Assembly (NCBI GenBank): GCA_964461135.1
Contig: CAYWTB010000068.1
Coordinates: forward strand, 1-25,535
Reading direction: 5' to 3'
Length of the DNA: 25,535 bases
DNA from: RQOF01 sp964461135
GTDB taxonomy: Bacteria > Calditrichota > Calditrichia > RBG-13-44-9
The position numbers and the translations under genes are program-made. Positions 5,278-13,907 of the stretch are shown one piece after another. The notes under the pieces were generated by a model that worked only from the letters and a program-made list of their open reading frames with translations, was not told where the DNA came from and did not search any database. The stretch's first letter is position 1, and every line of letters begins with the position of its first letter.

Positions 5278-8151
5278 TTGAACAAAAAAGTACTGGAACT
5301 ATCATTGCTTTCAAGACTCAGCATATCTAAACGGTTATGGTTGTTAACAACAAGCATTGTTTTAATATTTGTGATTACTTTTTATTTTTATTTTAATCTC
5401 ACGGTCGAAAAACAATTCAGAGAAGGTTTTCTTAAAAAAGGTATTAGCCTGATACAGACAGCCGCTTTCAATATTGGACCAGGATTGTATTTTAATGACA
5501 CTAAATTTCTGCAAAATATTCTTAGAGGATTAGAAAATGATCCTGATGTTTCCTTTGTCTTAATTACGGACGAGTCTGGTGAAACCATTTATCAGTCTGG
5601 TTCTATTCAAAATGCTGATCTTGTAAAAACATTTCTTAATAGCGATAATATTCAACACTATTTTGATAATTATCTCTTAATTAAACAAAGTATTTTTTTC
5701 AGAGATAATTATCAGGGAAATGTGGTTGTAGCTTTTAATTTAAATTGGATTCATGCGAAAATGCGGGAACAGGAAAGGATTCTTATTTTGATTAGTTCGA
5801 TACTAGCTTTAATTTTTTTTCTGCTAGTATCGGTTTTAGCTAATACTATTTCACGACCTTTAAAAAATGCGGCAGAAACAATCAAAGGATACATCGACAA
5901 AGACGGAGCCCTGGATTTAAGACTTCCCGTCAAGGGAAATGATGAGATTGCTCAACTTATCTCAGCATTGAATCATTTGGCAGATAATCTGGACTCAAAT
6001 ATCCTTGAACTGAATCGATCAAAAAAATACCTTGAAACATTGTTCCAGTTAAATCCTATTCCTATTCTTATTGCAGACACTTTGGGTCATTGTGAAGAAG
6101 TAAATGAAAGTGCCAGCAGTTTTTTTGGAATAGATCATGATCTTTTAGTTCAGATGAACCTGGAAAATTTTATTAGCAAAGAAGATTTACAATCAATGCT
6201 AAATAAGATCATTGAAAATAGAGAAGATATACGAAATTATGTAACTACTTTAAAGATGCCGGATGGCCCCAAAAAAGTGGTGGAATTAAATATTGCAGCT
6301 TATGTGGATGAAAACGATCTTGTTAAAAACGTTATTGTTACAGCCATAGATATAACTGAAAAGATACAAATTCAACGGGAAATTTTACACAATCAGACAA
6401 AATTGCAAAAAATCAACTCTGAATTGACGCAAAAAACACAGGAACTTGAAAATTTAAGTAACTTGAATAAGAAAAATGCAAATAATTTGGCAAGATTGAT
6501 TGATATTAATCAACACATGATGAGATCTTTGGATTCAAATGAAATAATGAAAACCATGATGGAAAACAGCAGTTCACTGTTGGAGACCAATCAATGCATC
6601 ATATATATAGTTGATGGCATATCTAAATTATTGAAACCTGTTTTGACTGTACCCAGAAATGGTATAAACCGCTTACCTGAAGAAATACCCGAATCCAATA
6701 ATTTCATCTGGATGACCTACACAGAAAATAAAACTACAGTTCTCGATTCTCAAAAACTTCAAGATGTCGAGCTGAAATCGCTTGGCTTAAGTACTCAAAA
6801 TTTATTTTCAATAGTCGCTGTTCCAGTTAGTGAAAAAGACTATCATTTTGGGGTTTTAGTGTTTTTGAGGGAAAAAAAATATCCATTTCGTGTGGAAGAA
6901 GTTCATTTACTAAGTACGCTTGCAACACAAACAGCTATATTGCTCGATAACAAAAATTTGGTAAGTGCTCTTGAAGAAAAAGCTCATAGCTTGGAAAATG
7001 CATATGGTGAACTCCAAAGATCTCAGCAGCAGGTTATCCAATTACAAAAAATGGAAAGTCTCGGTACATTAGTCGGTGGAATAGCACACGACTTTAACAA
7101 TATTCTGGGAATTATTCTACCCAATACTGATCTGATTAAAAATGAAGTAACGGGTAATCCGGCAGTTCTCCGAAGGATTAATATTATTGCAGACGCAACA
7201 CAAAGGGCAGCCGATTTGACACGTCAATTGCTTATGTTCTCGAGAAATCAGGATATTCAGTTACAGATATTATCGCCAAATGAACTCGTATCAAGATTAT
7301 CCGAAATGTTTCAAAGAACGTTGGGCAAGGAATTTGATATTCAACTCCATCTGAATCCTAATATAGAAGATATTGAAGGAGATGAGAATCGCCTTACACA
7401 AGTATTGATAAATCTCGCTTTAAATGCCAGGGATTCAATGCCCGATGGCGGGGAAATTATCATCCGTACCAGAATGAGCAGATACAAAAATAATTCGGAT
7501 ATGGGAAGGAACTCACAAGAATATGTATGCATCAGCATAACAGATTCAGGATGTGGAATTAAGGCTTCGGATCTGGATAAAATATTTGATCCATTTTTTA
7601 CAACAAAATCTGTGGGAAAGGGTACTGGCCTTGGTTTATCGGTTGTATATGGAATCATGCAGAGCCATAAGGGTTTTGTGGAAGTGGAGAGTGAACTGAA
7701 TGAAGGAACAACTTTTTATTTGTATTTTCCCCCGGCCAGAGAAAAATCATTATTAGAATTACCAAGTGATGACAAAAATCTCCCCAAAGGTTCCGAGACA
7801 ATTCTAATTGTTGATGATGAAAAAATGATCCGTGAATCGGTAAAAGATATCCTTGAATCATTAGGTTATGAGGTTTTACAAGCCCCTTCAGGAATGGATG
7901 CCATTAGAATTGTAGAAAAGAATAAAATAAAAATACAGGTTGCTATTATTGATATGTCGATGCCTAAAATGGGGGGAATCGAAACCATTAGAAAAATCCG
8001 GGAATTTGATAAAAACATTAAAATACTATTGTCGAGTGGTCATCTTGAAAAAGAAAAGTTGATTCCCAATGATTTAGATCTGGAAGGCGTATTACCCAAA
8101 CCATATCGCATGAGTGAACTAGCGCTGAAAATAAGACAAATTTTAAGTTAA
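5278..8151 (+). CDS. Membrane-bound hybrid histidine kinase (sensor-HAMP-PAS-GAF-HisKA-HATPase-REC)
   Basis: A 957-residue inner-membrane kinase. TM1 is about 21-40; a periplasmic sensor of about 125 residues follows (single Cache/CHASE-like, inferred); TM2 is about 168-190; HAMP about 191-245; PAS about 246-372; a coiled linker; GAF-like domain about 405-560; a second coiled region (about 562-595); HisKA with GIAHDFNN (phospho-His 604); N-box with N712/N716 (INLALNARDSM); G1 DSGCGI; FDPFFTTK; G2 GKGTGLGL; receiver 841-957 with phospho-Asp 892 (IIDMSMPKMGG). Catalytic residues are intact. The start is TTG 5278 with AAAAGG about 5 bases upstream; the frame is closed upstream by TGA 5266-5268. 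No DNA-binding output domain is present, so a separate response regulator is expected. A monocistronic gene by layout, 162 bp before alaS. Confidence 0.93.
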   Translation: MNKKVLELSLLSRLSISKRLWLLTTSIVLIFVITFYFYFNLTVEKQFREGFLKKGISLIQTAAFNIGPGLYFNDTKFLQNILRGLENDPDVSFVLITDESGETIYQSGSIQNADLVKTFLNSDNIQHYFDNYLLIKQSIFFRDNYQGNVVVAFNLNWIHAKMREQERILILISSILALIFFLLVSVLANTISRPLKNAAETIKGYIDKDGALDLRLPVKGNDEIAQLISALNHLADNLDSNILELNRSKKYLETLFQLNPIPILIADTLGHCEEVNESASSFFGIDHDLLVQMNLENFISKEDLQSMLNKIIENREDIRNYVTTLKMPDGPKKVVELNIAAYVDENDLVKNVIVTAIDITEKIQIQREILHNQTKLQKINSELTQKTQELENLSNLNKKNANNLARLIDINQHMMRSLDSNEIMKTMMENSSSLLETNQCIIYIVDGISKLLKPVLTVPRNGINRLPEEIPESNNFIWMTYTENKTTVLDSQKLQDVELKSLGLSTQNLFSIVAVPVSEKDYHFGVLVFLREKKYPFRVEEVHLLSTLATQTAILLDNKNLVSALEEKAHSLENAYGELQRSQQQVIQLQKMESLGTLVGGIAHDFNNILGIILPNTDLIKNEVTGNPAVLRRINIIADATQRAADLTRQLLMFSRNQDIQLQILSPNELVSRLSEMFQRTLGKEFDIQLHLNPNIEDIEGDENRLTQVLINLALNARDSMPDGGEIIIRTRMSRYKNNSDMGRNSQEYVCISITDSGCGIKASDLDKIFDPFFTTKSVGKGTGLGLSVVYGIMQSHKGFVEVESELNEGTTFYLYFPPAREKSLLELPSDDKNLPKGSETILIVDDEKMIRESVKDILESLGYEVLQAPSGMDAIRIVEKNKIKIQVAIIDMSMPKMGGIETIRKIREFDKNIKILLSSGHLEKEKLIPNDLDLEGVLPKPYRMSELALKIRQILS

Positions 8152-8313
8152 GTCCTGTTATTATAAATAACCTGCTATTCGCCTGTTTTTATTCTCTTGC
8201 CTTGGTTGAATGCCCTATCTATATTTCAAATCTAAATAGCAATAAGCAATGTAAGTTACCCTAATTTAGTTCGACATTTTTATCTAAAAAACCATCTCAT
8301 TCAGGACTATTTT

Positions 8314-10953
8314 ATGAAGAGTTCAAAAACTATCCGTATGGAATTCATAGATTTTTTTAGAAGTAAAGGACATACCGTTGTTCCGAGTTCCAGTGTTATT
8401 CCTTATGATGATCCAACCCTCCTTTTTACTAATGCAGGTATGAATCAATTCAAGGATGTGTTCCTGGGTATTGGTACCCGTCCATATATGCGTGCAGTTA
8501 ATTCACAAAAATGTATACGAGTTAGCGGAAAACACAATGATCTGGAAGAGGTGGGGCACGACACTTATCATCATACCTTTTTTGAAATGCTTGGGAATTG
8601 GTCTTTCGGAGATTATTATAAGGCTGAGGCAATTGAGTGGGCCTGGGAACTATTTTCATCTGTTTGGAAATTACCCAAGGATAAATTATGGGCCACTGTG
8701 TATAAGGATGATGATGAGGCAGAAGAATTCTGGAAAATTCAAACAGATATTGGGCATACCCATATATTACGTTTTGATGAGAAAGATAACTTCTGGGAAA
8801 TGGGAGAAACCGGACCATGTGGTCCCTCGTCAGAGATACATTTTGATTTAGGGGAAAAATACTGTGATAAAAAACAACTCAAAAATCATATCTGTAGGGT
8901 GAATGGCGATTGCGGTCGTTTTATAGAATTATGGAATCTGGTATTTATCCAATTTAACAGGGACGAAAATGGCTATCTTCACCTATTGCCGAAAAAGCAT
9001 GTGGATACCGGAATGGGATTTGAACGCATTGTGGCGGTATTGCAAAATGTGAAATCAAATTATGATACCGATTTGTTTTTGCCTATTATACAAAAAGTTC
9101 AGGAAATCACAGATTATTCATATGAGAAATCTGATGAAAAAAAACGAATCGCATTTCGTGTTTTAGCAGATCATATTAGGATGTTGACATTTTCCATAAC
9201 GGATGGAGCTACTCCTTCAAATGAAGGGAGAGGTTATGTTTTACGGCGAATACTGAGAAGGGCATCAAGGTATGCAAAAACACTTAATATGCAGGAACCT
9301 TTTATTTATAATTTGGTGCCGGAAGTAGCGAAAATTATGGCGGATGCATTTCCTGAAATTAATGAAAAAAAAGAATTTGTTATGGAGGTAATCAAATCAG
9401 AAGAGGAAAATTTCAACAAGACATTGGACCGGGGAATAGAAATATTTGAAAATCTTGCTGAGAAAATAATCTCTGCAGGGGATCGGCTTATTCCTGGAAA
9501 AGATGCCTTCCGTCTGTATGATACCTATGGATTCCCTTTAGATCTTACACGAATAATGGCTTCTGAAAAAAATCTGATAATAGATGAAGAGGGTTTTGAT
9601 CGAGAAATGGAAAAACAGAGGGAAAGGGCTCGCAAAGCTGGCAAATTCTCGGTGCAGTTCGATCAGGTGGATCAATGGAATGTTCTCAGACATTGTTCAT
9701 CCAATTCCAATTTTGTGGGTTACGATACATTACAGATTGAAACTGAAATCTGTAAATTTGCCAGAAAAAAGGGTAAATATTATGTTATTTTAACCGAAAC
9801 CCCTTTTTATGCCGAAGGAGGAGGACAGGTCGCAGATAAAGGGAAGATTATTGTTGAAGGTGTTGAGCTGAATGTATCGGATGTCCAGTATGAGGGTCCT
9901 GAAATTATTCACACCTGTGAAGGACCGGAGAATCTTTCAATCATTCATTCACATGTGATTGCTCAGGTGGATCCCTCATTTCGTTTCCCCACCATGTATA
10001 ATCATACATCAACTCATCTTCTTCATGAAGCGTTAAGAAGAGTGTTGGGTAATCATGTTCACCAGGCAGGTTCTCTGGTAAGTCCGGAACGTCTTCGCTT
10101 TGATTTTACGCATTTCAAGAAAATTAACCGGGATGAACTGGAAGAGATTGAACGTATTGTAAATGAACAGATCAGGAAAGACATGCCCCTGGACATATTT
10201 AATACTGATTTCGATCATGCGCGAGAAATGGGTGCAATGGCCCTGTTCGGAGAAAAATACAGCGATCAGGTTCGTGTAGTGTCCATTGACGACTTCAGTA
10301 AAGAATTATGTGGTGGTACACATGTAAGGCACACAGGTCAGATTGGATCATTTATAATTTTACAGGAAAACGGTGTTGCTAGCGGAGTGCGCCGAATTGA
10401 GGCAATAACAGGCCCGCAGGCAACAGATTTTACCCAGAAAGCCCGGGATATTCTTTTGGATATAAGTCAAATGCTTAACTCAACTTATGATGAAATTCCT
10501 CAAAAACTGCAATCTCTGAATGACCAAATCAGGGAAAATGATAAAAGATTACAAAAGCTTCAGTCTGAACAGGCTGTTGATTGGATGAATGATATTATTG
10601 AAAAAGCTGAAAAAATCGGTAAGGTGTCATTAGCCGTTCAAGTATTCCATAACATTGAGACGGATATGTTGAAAAAGGCGGCCGATATATTCCGACAAAA
10701 ATCTAAAGCAGGTGTTCTCCTGTTAATAAGTGAGGATAAGGACAAATTAACTTTCGTCTGCGCCGTGACTGATGATCTCACCGGAAAAGGATTTAATGCC
10801 GGTGAATTGGTTCGGGAGGTTGCTAAAATAACAGGCGGTGGAGGTGGCGGCCGGCCTCACCTGGCGACCGCAGGAGGCAAGAATCCACAAAAATTGGATG
10901 AAGCTATAGAAATTTTAAGACAGATAATCAGAGGGAAAAATTTTAATTTTTAA
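8314..10953 (+). CDS. alaS: Alanine--tRNA ligase
   Basis: Charges tRNA-Ala with alanine in the cytoplasm, and edits mischarged Ser/Gly. 879 residues, the normal length of bacterial AlaRS. The N-terminal class II catalytic core starts with the typical TIRMEFIDFFRSKGH and contains FTNAGMNQFKDVFLG and DTGMGFERI. The editing domain has zinc ligands H564 and H568 (HTSTH) and C666 and H670 (CGGTH), exactly at the Escherichia coli positions. The C-terminal DHHA1 region carries the glycine-rich GGGGGGRPHLATAGGK. The start ATG 8314 has CAGGA 7 bases upstream. No T-box-like leader or terminator was visible in the 162 bp upstream. The gene converges on the NtrC-type regulator gene, with only 60 bp between them. 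Confidence 0.98.
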   Translation: MKSSKTIRMEFIDFFRSKGHTVVPSSSVIPYDDPTLLFTNAGMNQFKDVFLGIGTRPYMRAVNSQKCIRVSGKHNDLEEVGHDTYHHTFFEMLGNWSFGDYYKAEAIEWAWELFSSVWKLPKDKLWATVYKDDDEAEEFWKIQTDIGHTHILRFDEKDNFWEMGETGPCGPSSEIHFDLGEKYCDKKQLKNHICRVNGDCGRFIELWNLVFIQFNRDENGYLHLLPKKHVDTGMGFERIVAVLQNVKSNYDTDLFLPIIQKVQEITDYSYEKSDEKKRIAFRVLADHIRMLTFSITDGATPSNEGRGYVLRRILRRASRYAKTLNMQEPFIYNLVPEVAKIMADAFPEINEKKEFVMEVIKSEEENFNKTLDRGIEIFENLAEKIISAGDRLIPGKDAFRLYDTYGFPLDLTRIMASEKNLIIDEEGFDREMEKQRERARKAGKFSVQFDQVDQWNVLRHCSSNSNFVGYDTLQIETEICKFARKKGKYYVILTETPFYAEGGGQVADKGKIIVEGVELNVSDVQYEGPEIIHTCEGPENLSIIHSHVIAQVDPSFRFPTMYNHTSTHLLHEALRRVLGNHVHQAGSLVSPERLRFDFTHFKKINRDELEEIERIVNEQIRKDMPLDIFNTDFDHAREMGAMALFGEKYSDQVRVVSIDDFSKELCGGTHVRHTGQIGSFIILQENGVASGVRRIEAITGPQATDFTQKARDILLDISQMLNSTYDEIPQKLQSLNDQIRENDKRLQKLQSEQAVDWMNDIIEKAEKIGKVSLAVQVFHNIETDMLKKAADIFRQKSKAGVLLLISEDKDKLTFVCAVTDDLTGKGFNAGELVREVAKITGGGGGGRPHLATAGGKNPQKLDEAIEILRQIIRGKNFNF

Positions 10954-11013
10954 TTCGAAATCCCAGAGCTATTCGAAATGCAGATATCAAACCAACAAAC
11001 TCTTTTTTTAAGT

Positions 11014-12369
11014 TTAATTGATCTCATATTTTTTCAGTTTAGACATAAAAGTGCTACGATGAATTCCAAGCTTTTCAGCAGTTCTCAGTTTGTTGAAATT
11101 ATTATCTCGGAGTGCCTTCAGGATAATTTGTTTTTCGAAGGAATCAACCACATCAATCAATGAACCATTTGCATCCAGGTTTACTTGTATATCTCCTTCA
11201 TGCTTTATGACATAGGGCGGAAAATCTTTGGTTGTCAGTCTACCTGTTTTATTTAAAACCACTGATCTCTCCACCAAATTTTCCAATTCCCGGATATTGC
11301 CTTGCCATGAATAGTTTTGAAGATATTTCATGGCATCATCTTCGATAACATCAATTCGTTTATTAAATTGTTTATTGAATTTTTCCAGAAAATGTGTGAT
11401 GAGAAGCGGAATGTCATCTTTTCGTTCCCGAAGTGGGGGTACTTCCAGAGGAATCACATTCAGGCGATAATAAAGATCTTGACGAAATTCTCCCTTCATC
11501 ATCATATCAGCGAGATTCCGGTTTGTTGCAGTTATTATCCGTACATCCACCTTTATGGTTTCCGTACCGCCCACCCGTTCGAATTCTCCTTCCTGTAATA
11601 CCCGCAAAAGTTTCAACTGCATATTTGGGGAAATATCGCCGATTTCATCTAGAAAAATGGTACCATCGTTTGCAATCTCAAATCTTCCCAATTTATCCCG
11701 AATAGCTCCGGTAAAAGAGCCTTTTACATGGCCGAAAAGTTCACTTTCAAGAAGGTTTTCTGCCAGAACTCCACAATTAACCTTTACGAAGGGTTTCTTT
11801 ATACGGTCACTGTTAAAGTGAATGGCATTAGCAATCAGTTCTTTACCGGTTCCACTCTCTCCGGTAATGAGGATGGTGGAGTTCGTTTTTGCGATATCTT
11901 TGATGAGATCGAACAATTCCAGCATTTTTCCGTTTTTGCCAATGATATTGTTGAAATTATATTTTTGGGATAGTTTTTCTCTCAGATATTGATTCTCTTT
12001 CATCAGTGATTTCAATTGAGAGATGGTTTCCACTTTCGCGAGTATCTCATCCAACCGCAATGGCTTTAAGATATAATCCTTGGCTCCCTTTTTCATGGCA
12101 TCAACCGCGGTTTCAATTGTGCCATGGGCAGTAATCATAATAACGGCTATATCTGAGTGTTTTTTTCCAATAATATCAAGTAATTTTATCCCGTCCATTT
12201 CAGGCATCACCATATCCGAAATCAGGATATCGGGTTCGTTTTCATTGATGATGTTTAGAGCCTCTATCCCATTTCGTGCAGTAAATGTTTCATAGCCATG
12301 TTTTAAAAACAATTCTTCCATGAGATCCAGTGCGTCCATTTCATCATCAACAATCAGAATGCGTGTCTT
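11014..12369 (-). CDS. Sigma-54-dependent response regulator, NtrC family (coordinates exclude none of the domains; start codon TTG ends at 12372)
   Basis: Full gene 11014-12372, 452 residues, a cytoplasmic activator of sigma-54 promoters. Receiver 1-120 with phospho-Asp 53 (ISDMVMPEMDG), T81 and K103 (YILKP); AAA+ domain with Walker A GESGTGKE (171-178), sigma-54 contact loop GSFTGA (218-223; A to S variant of GAFTGA), Walker B IFLDEIGD (239-246) and R-finger region PPLRERKDDIPLL; Fis-type helix-turn-helix at the C-terminus (TAEKLGIHRSTFMSKLKKY). The start is TTG 12372-12370, supported by GGAGGA 7-8 bases upstream; it overlaps the TGA stop of the kinase-like gene upstream, so the two are translationally coupled. 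I list the end as 12369 to keep the overlap visible, the true 5' end being 12372. It is the last gene of the gltX operon and the probable phosphate acceptor of its neighbour or of the kinases upstream. Confidence 0.96.
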   Translation of the reverse strand, partial: KTRILIVDDEMDALDLMEELFLKHGYETFTARNGIEALNIINENEPDILISDMVMPEMDGIKLLDIIGKKHSDIAVIMITAHGTIETAVDAMKKGAKDYILKPLRLDEILAKVETISQLKSLMKENQYLREKLSQKYNFNNIIGKNGKMLELFDLIKDIAKTNSTILITGESGTGKELIANAIHFNSDRIKKPFVKVNCGVLAENLLESELFGHVKGSFTGAIRDKLGRFEIANDGTIFLDEIGDISPNMQLKLLRVLQEGEFERVGGTETIKVDVRIITATNRNLADMMMKGEFRQDLYYRLNVIPLEVPPLRERKDDIPLLITHFLEKFNKQFNKRIDVIEDDAMKYLQNYSWQGNIRELENLVERSVVLNKTGRLTTKDFPPYVIKHEGDIQVNLDANGSLIDVVDSFEKQIILKALRDNNFNKLRTAEKLGIHRSTFMSKLKKYEIN

Positions 12370-13904
12370 CAATTAGCGCTCCTCCGTTTACTGATCTTAC
12401 TATTCATTTTTTTTCTTGATTTTACAGGTTTTCGTTTTTTCTCCTCGAAAAGGGGAAAGCGAATACGAATCAGTGTTTTCCCATCATCATGGGCACTGGA
12501 TTCAATGCGGGCACCATAATTGTTAAATATGGTATGCATAATCGCCATTCCCAATCCGATCAGGCCATTCATTTCCATATCAACCGACTGATAAGGTTCA
12601 AAAAGTTCATTGGTATTCAGTTTAACGTCAGGAATAAAAAATTGAAATTCATACCATTTGGCCGGAGCATAATGCCTGGTCTCTTTGCCATATATCTCAA
12701 GATTTCCTCCATCAGGCGTGATTTCACTGATGGTGTCCAGTAAGTGCCCGAAAGCTTCTGAAAACTGAACAACATTCCCTTCCACATAAAACCCATTCTT
12801 TTGCAGAGAACAAGATAATTTCAAATTCTTTTGCTCAAACTGTTTTTTCTTTTGATCCAGGACTTCCTGAAATATTTCGGAAATCGCACATTTTTCGGGT
12901 ATGGTATCTTCTCGAATAAAATTAAATTTGCTGAGGAGATCTGTTATATATAGTATCCGGTCAATTTGACGTTGAATACTGGGGAAGCTTTTATCGAATT
13001 CCCGATTTTTGATCTCATCCTTTAAAAGTTGCAATCTTCCAAATAAAATATTAATGGGATTTCTGATTTCGTGATTCAATACATTTGCCAGGCGAACAAT
13101 GGTGGTAAGCTTTTCTTTTCTTAGAATACGGTTCAAAACCTCATTATGAATTAAGGGATTTGAAAGATTTATAATCAATCCTTCGATGTGCTCATTCTTT
13201 CCGTATAGAAAATCGGCGGTGAGATGGGCATCGAATGTTTTATTTAAAGAAGTCTTAATTGTCACCCGGTAACCGGCCACAGATTTTCCCTGCACCAGCT
13301 GCTGATATATATGAGAAAGAATTTTGTAACCGTCTTCGATATAATTCTCGAGAAGGGATTTATTTGGAAAATCTTCAGATAAATATAATAATTCAGCTGC
13401 TGCGCGGTTTGAATATTGAATACGGTAGTCCAAGTCCACTACTAAGATAGCCTCACTGGTTGAATTCAAAACATCTTCGTAAAATTGCCGATTCAACTGA
13501 ATTTCCTGAAAAAGCGCTTTATTTTCAACCTTCAACCGAAGTGTTTTTTCTGCCTGATGAAGCACTGAAAATAACTGTTTTTCCGAGAAAGGTTTAATTA
13601 AATAAGCATTGACACCTTCATTTAAAGCAGTTATGGCATTCTCAACGGTTGCATGCCCGGTAATCATAATGGTATACAATTCAGGATTCTTCTTCTTTAA
13701 CATTCTGAACAACTCAATGCCGCTTCCATCGGGAAGAAATATATCCAACACCGCCATATCATAAGGATAATGATCGATCATAAACTGGCCTTCTTTGTAA
13801 TCATGGGCAACATGAACCAGAAGTCCGATTCTGGAGAGTTGAGTGGTAAGATGAGAGGTTATATCCTGTTCATCATCAACTACCAGTGTTTTCCAACCGT
13901 TCAT
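12369..13904 (-). CDS. REC-PAS-HisKA protein with a degenerate ATPase domain
   Basis: 511 residues, no membrane segment. An N-terminal receiver (1-120) with acidic pocket DDEQD, phospho-Asp 54 (VLDIFLPDGSG), T82 and K104; PAS domain about 140-250; HisKA with a normal H-box NHEIRNPIN (His 278). The region that should be the HATPase is poorly conserved: at the N-box the NxxxN asparagines are absent (FGHLLDTISEI, 385-395), no DxGxG G1 motif is present before LFEPYQSVD, and only a G2-like GLIGLGMAI (447-455) remains. It probably cannot bind ATP normally, so it may act as a phosphotransfer or scaffold protein, or a phosphatase. A Lys/Arg-rich tail (about 488-510) is unusual. ATG 13904 has AGGGAG upstream. 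It starts 3 bp after the gltX stop and its TGA overlaps the start of the NtrC-type gene. ATP binding loss is inferred from sequence by eye. Confidence 0.88.
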   Translation of the reverse strand: MNGWKTLVVDDEQDITSHLTTQLSRIGLLVHVAHDYKEGQFMIDHYPYDMAVLDIFLPDGSGIELFRMLKKKNPELYTIMITGHATVENAITALNEGVNAYLIKPFSEKQLFSVLHQAEKTLRLKVENKALFQEIQLNRQFYEDVLNSTSEAILVVDLDYRIQYSNRAAAELLYLSEDFPNKSLLENYIEDGYKILSHIYQQLVQGKSVAGYRVTIKTSLNKTFDAHLTADFLYGKNEHIEGLIINLSNPLIHNEVLNRILRKEKLTTIVRLANVLNHEIRNPINILFGRLQLLKDEIKNREFDKSFPSIQRQIDRILYITDLLSKFNFIREDTIPEKCAISEIFQEVLDQKKKQFEQKNLKLSCSLQKNGFYVEGNVVQFSEAFGHLLDTISEITPDGGNLEIYGKETRHYAPAKWYEFQFFIPDVKLNTNELFEPYQSVDMEMNGLIGLGMAIMHTIFNNYGARIESSAHDDGKTLIRIRFPLFEEKKRKPVKSRKKMNSKISKRRSAN

Positions 13905-13907
13905 ATA

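Noticed and set aside
8157..8171. GTTATT/AATAAC hairpin after the large kinase
   Set aside because: Six A-T rich pairs and no following T run; too weak for an intrinsic terminator.
10953..10980. ATTCGAAAT direct repeat between alaS and the NtrC-type gene
   Set aside because: Two 9-bp copies in a 60-bp convergent spacer; no target-site or terminator logic, likely chance.
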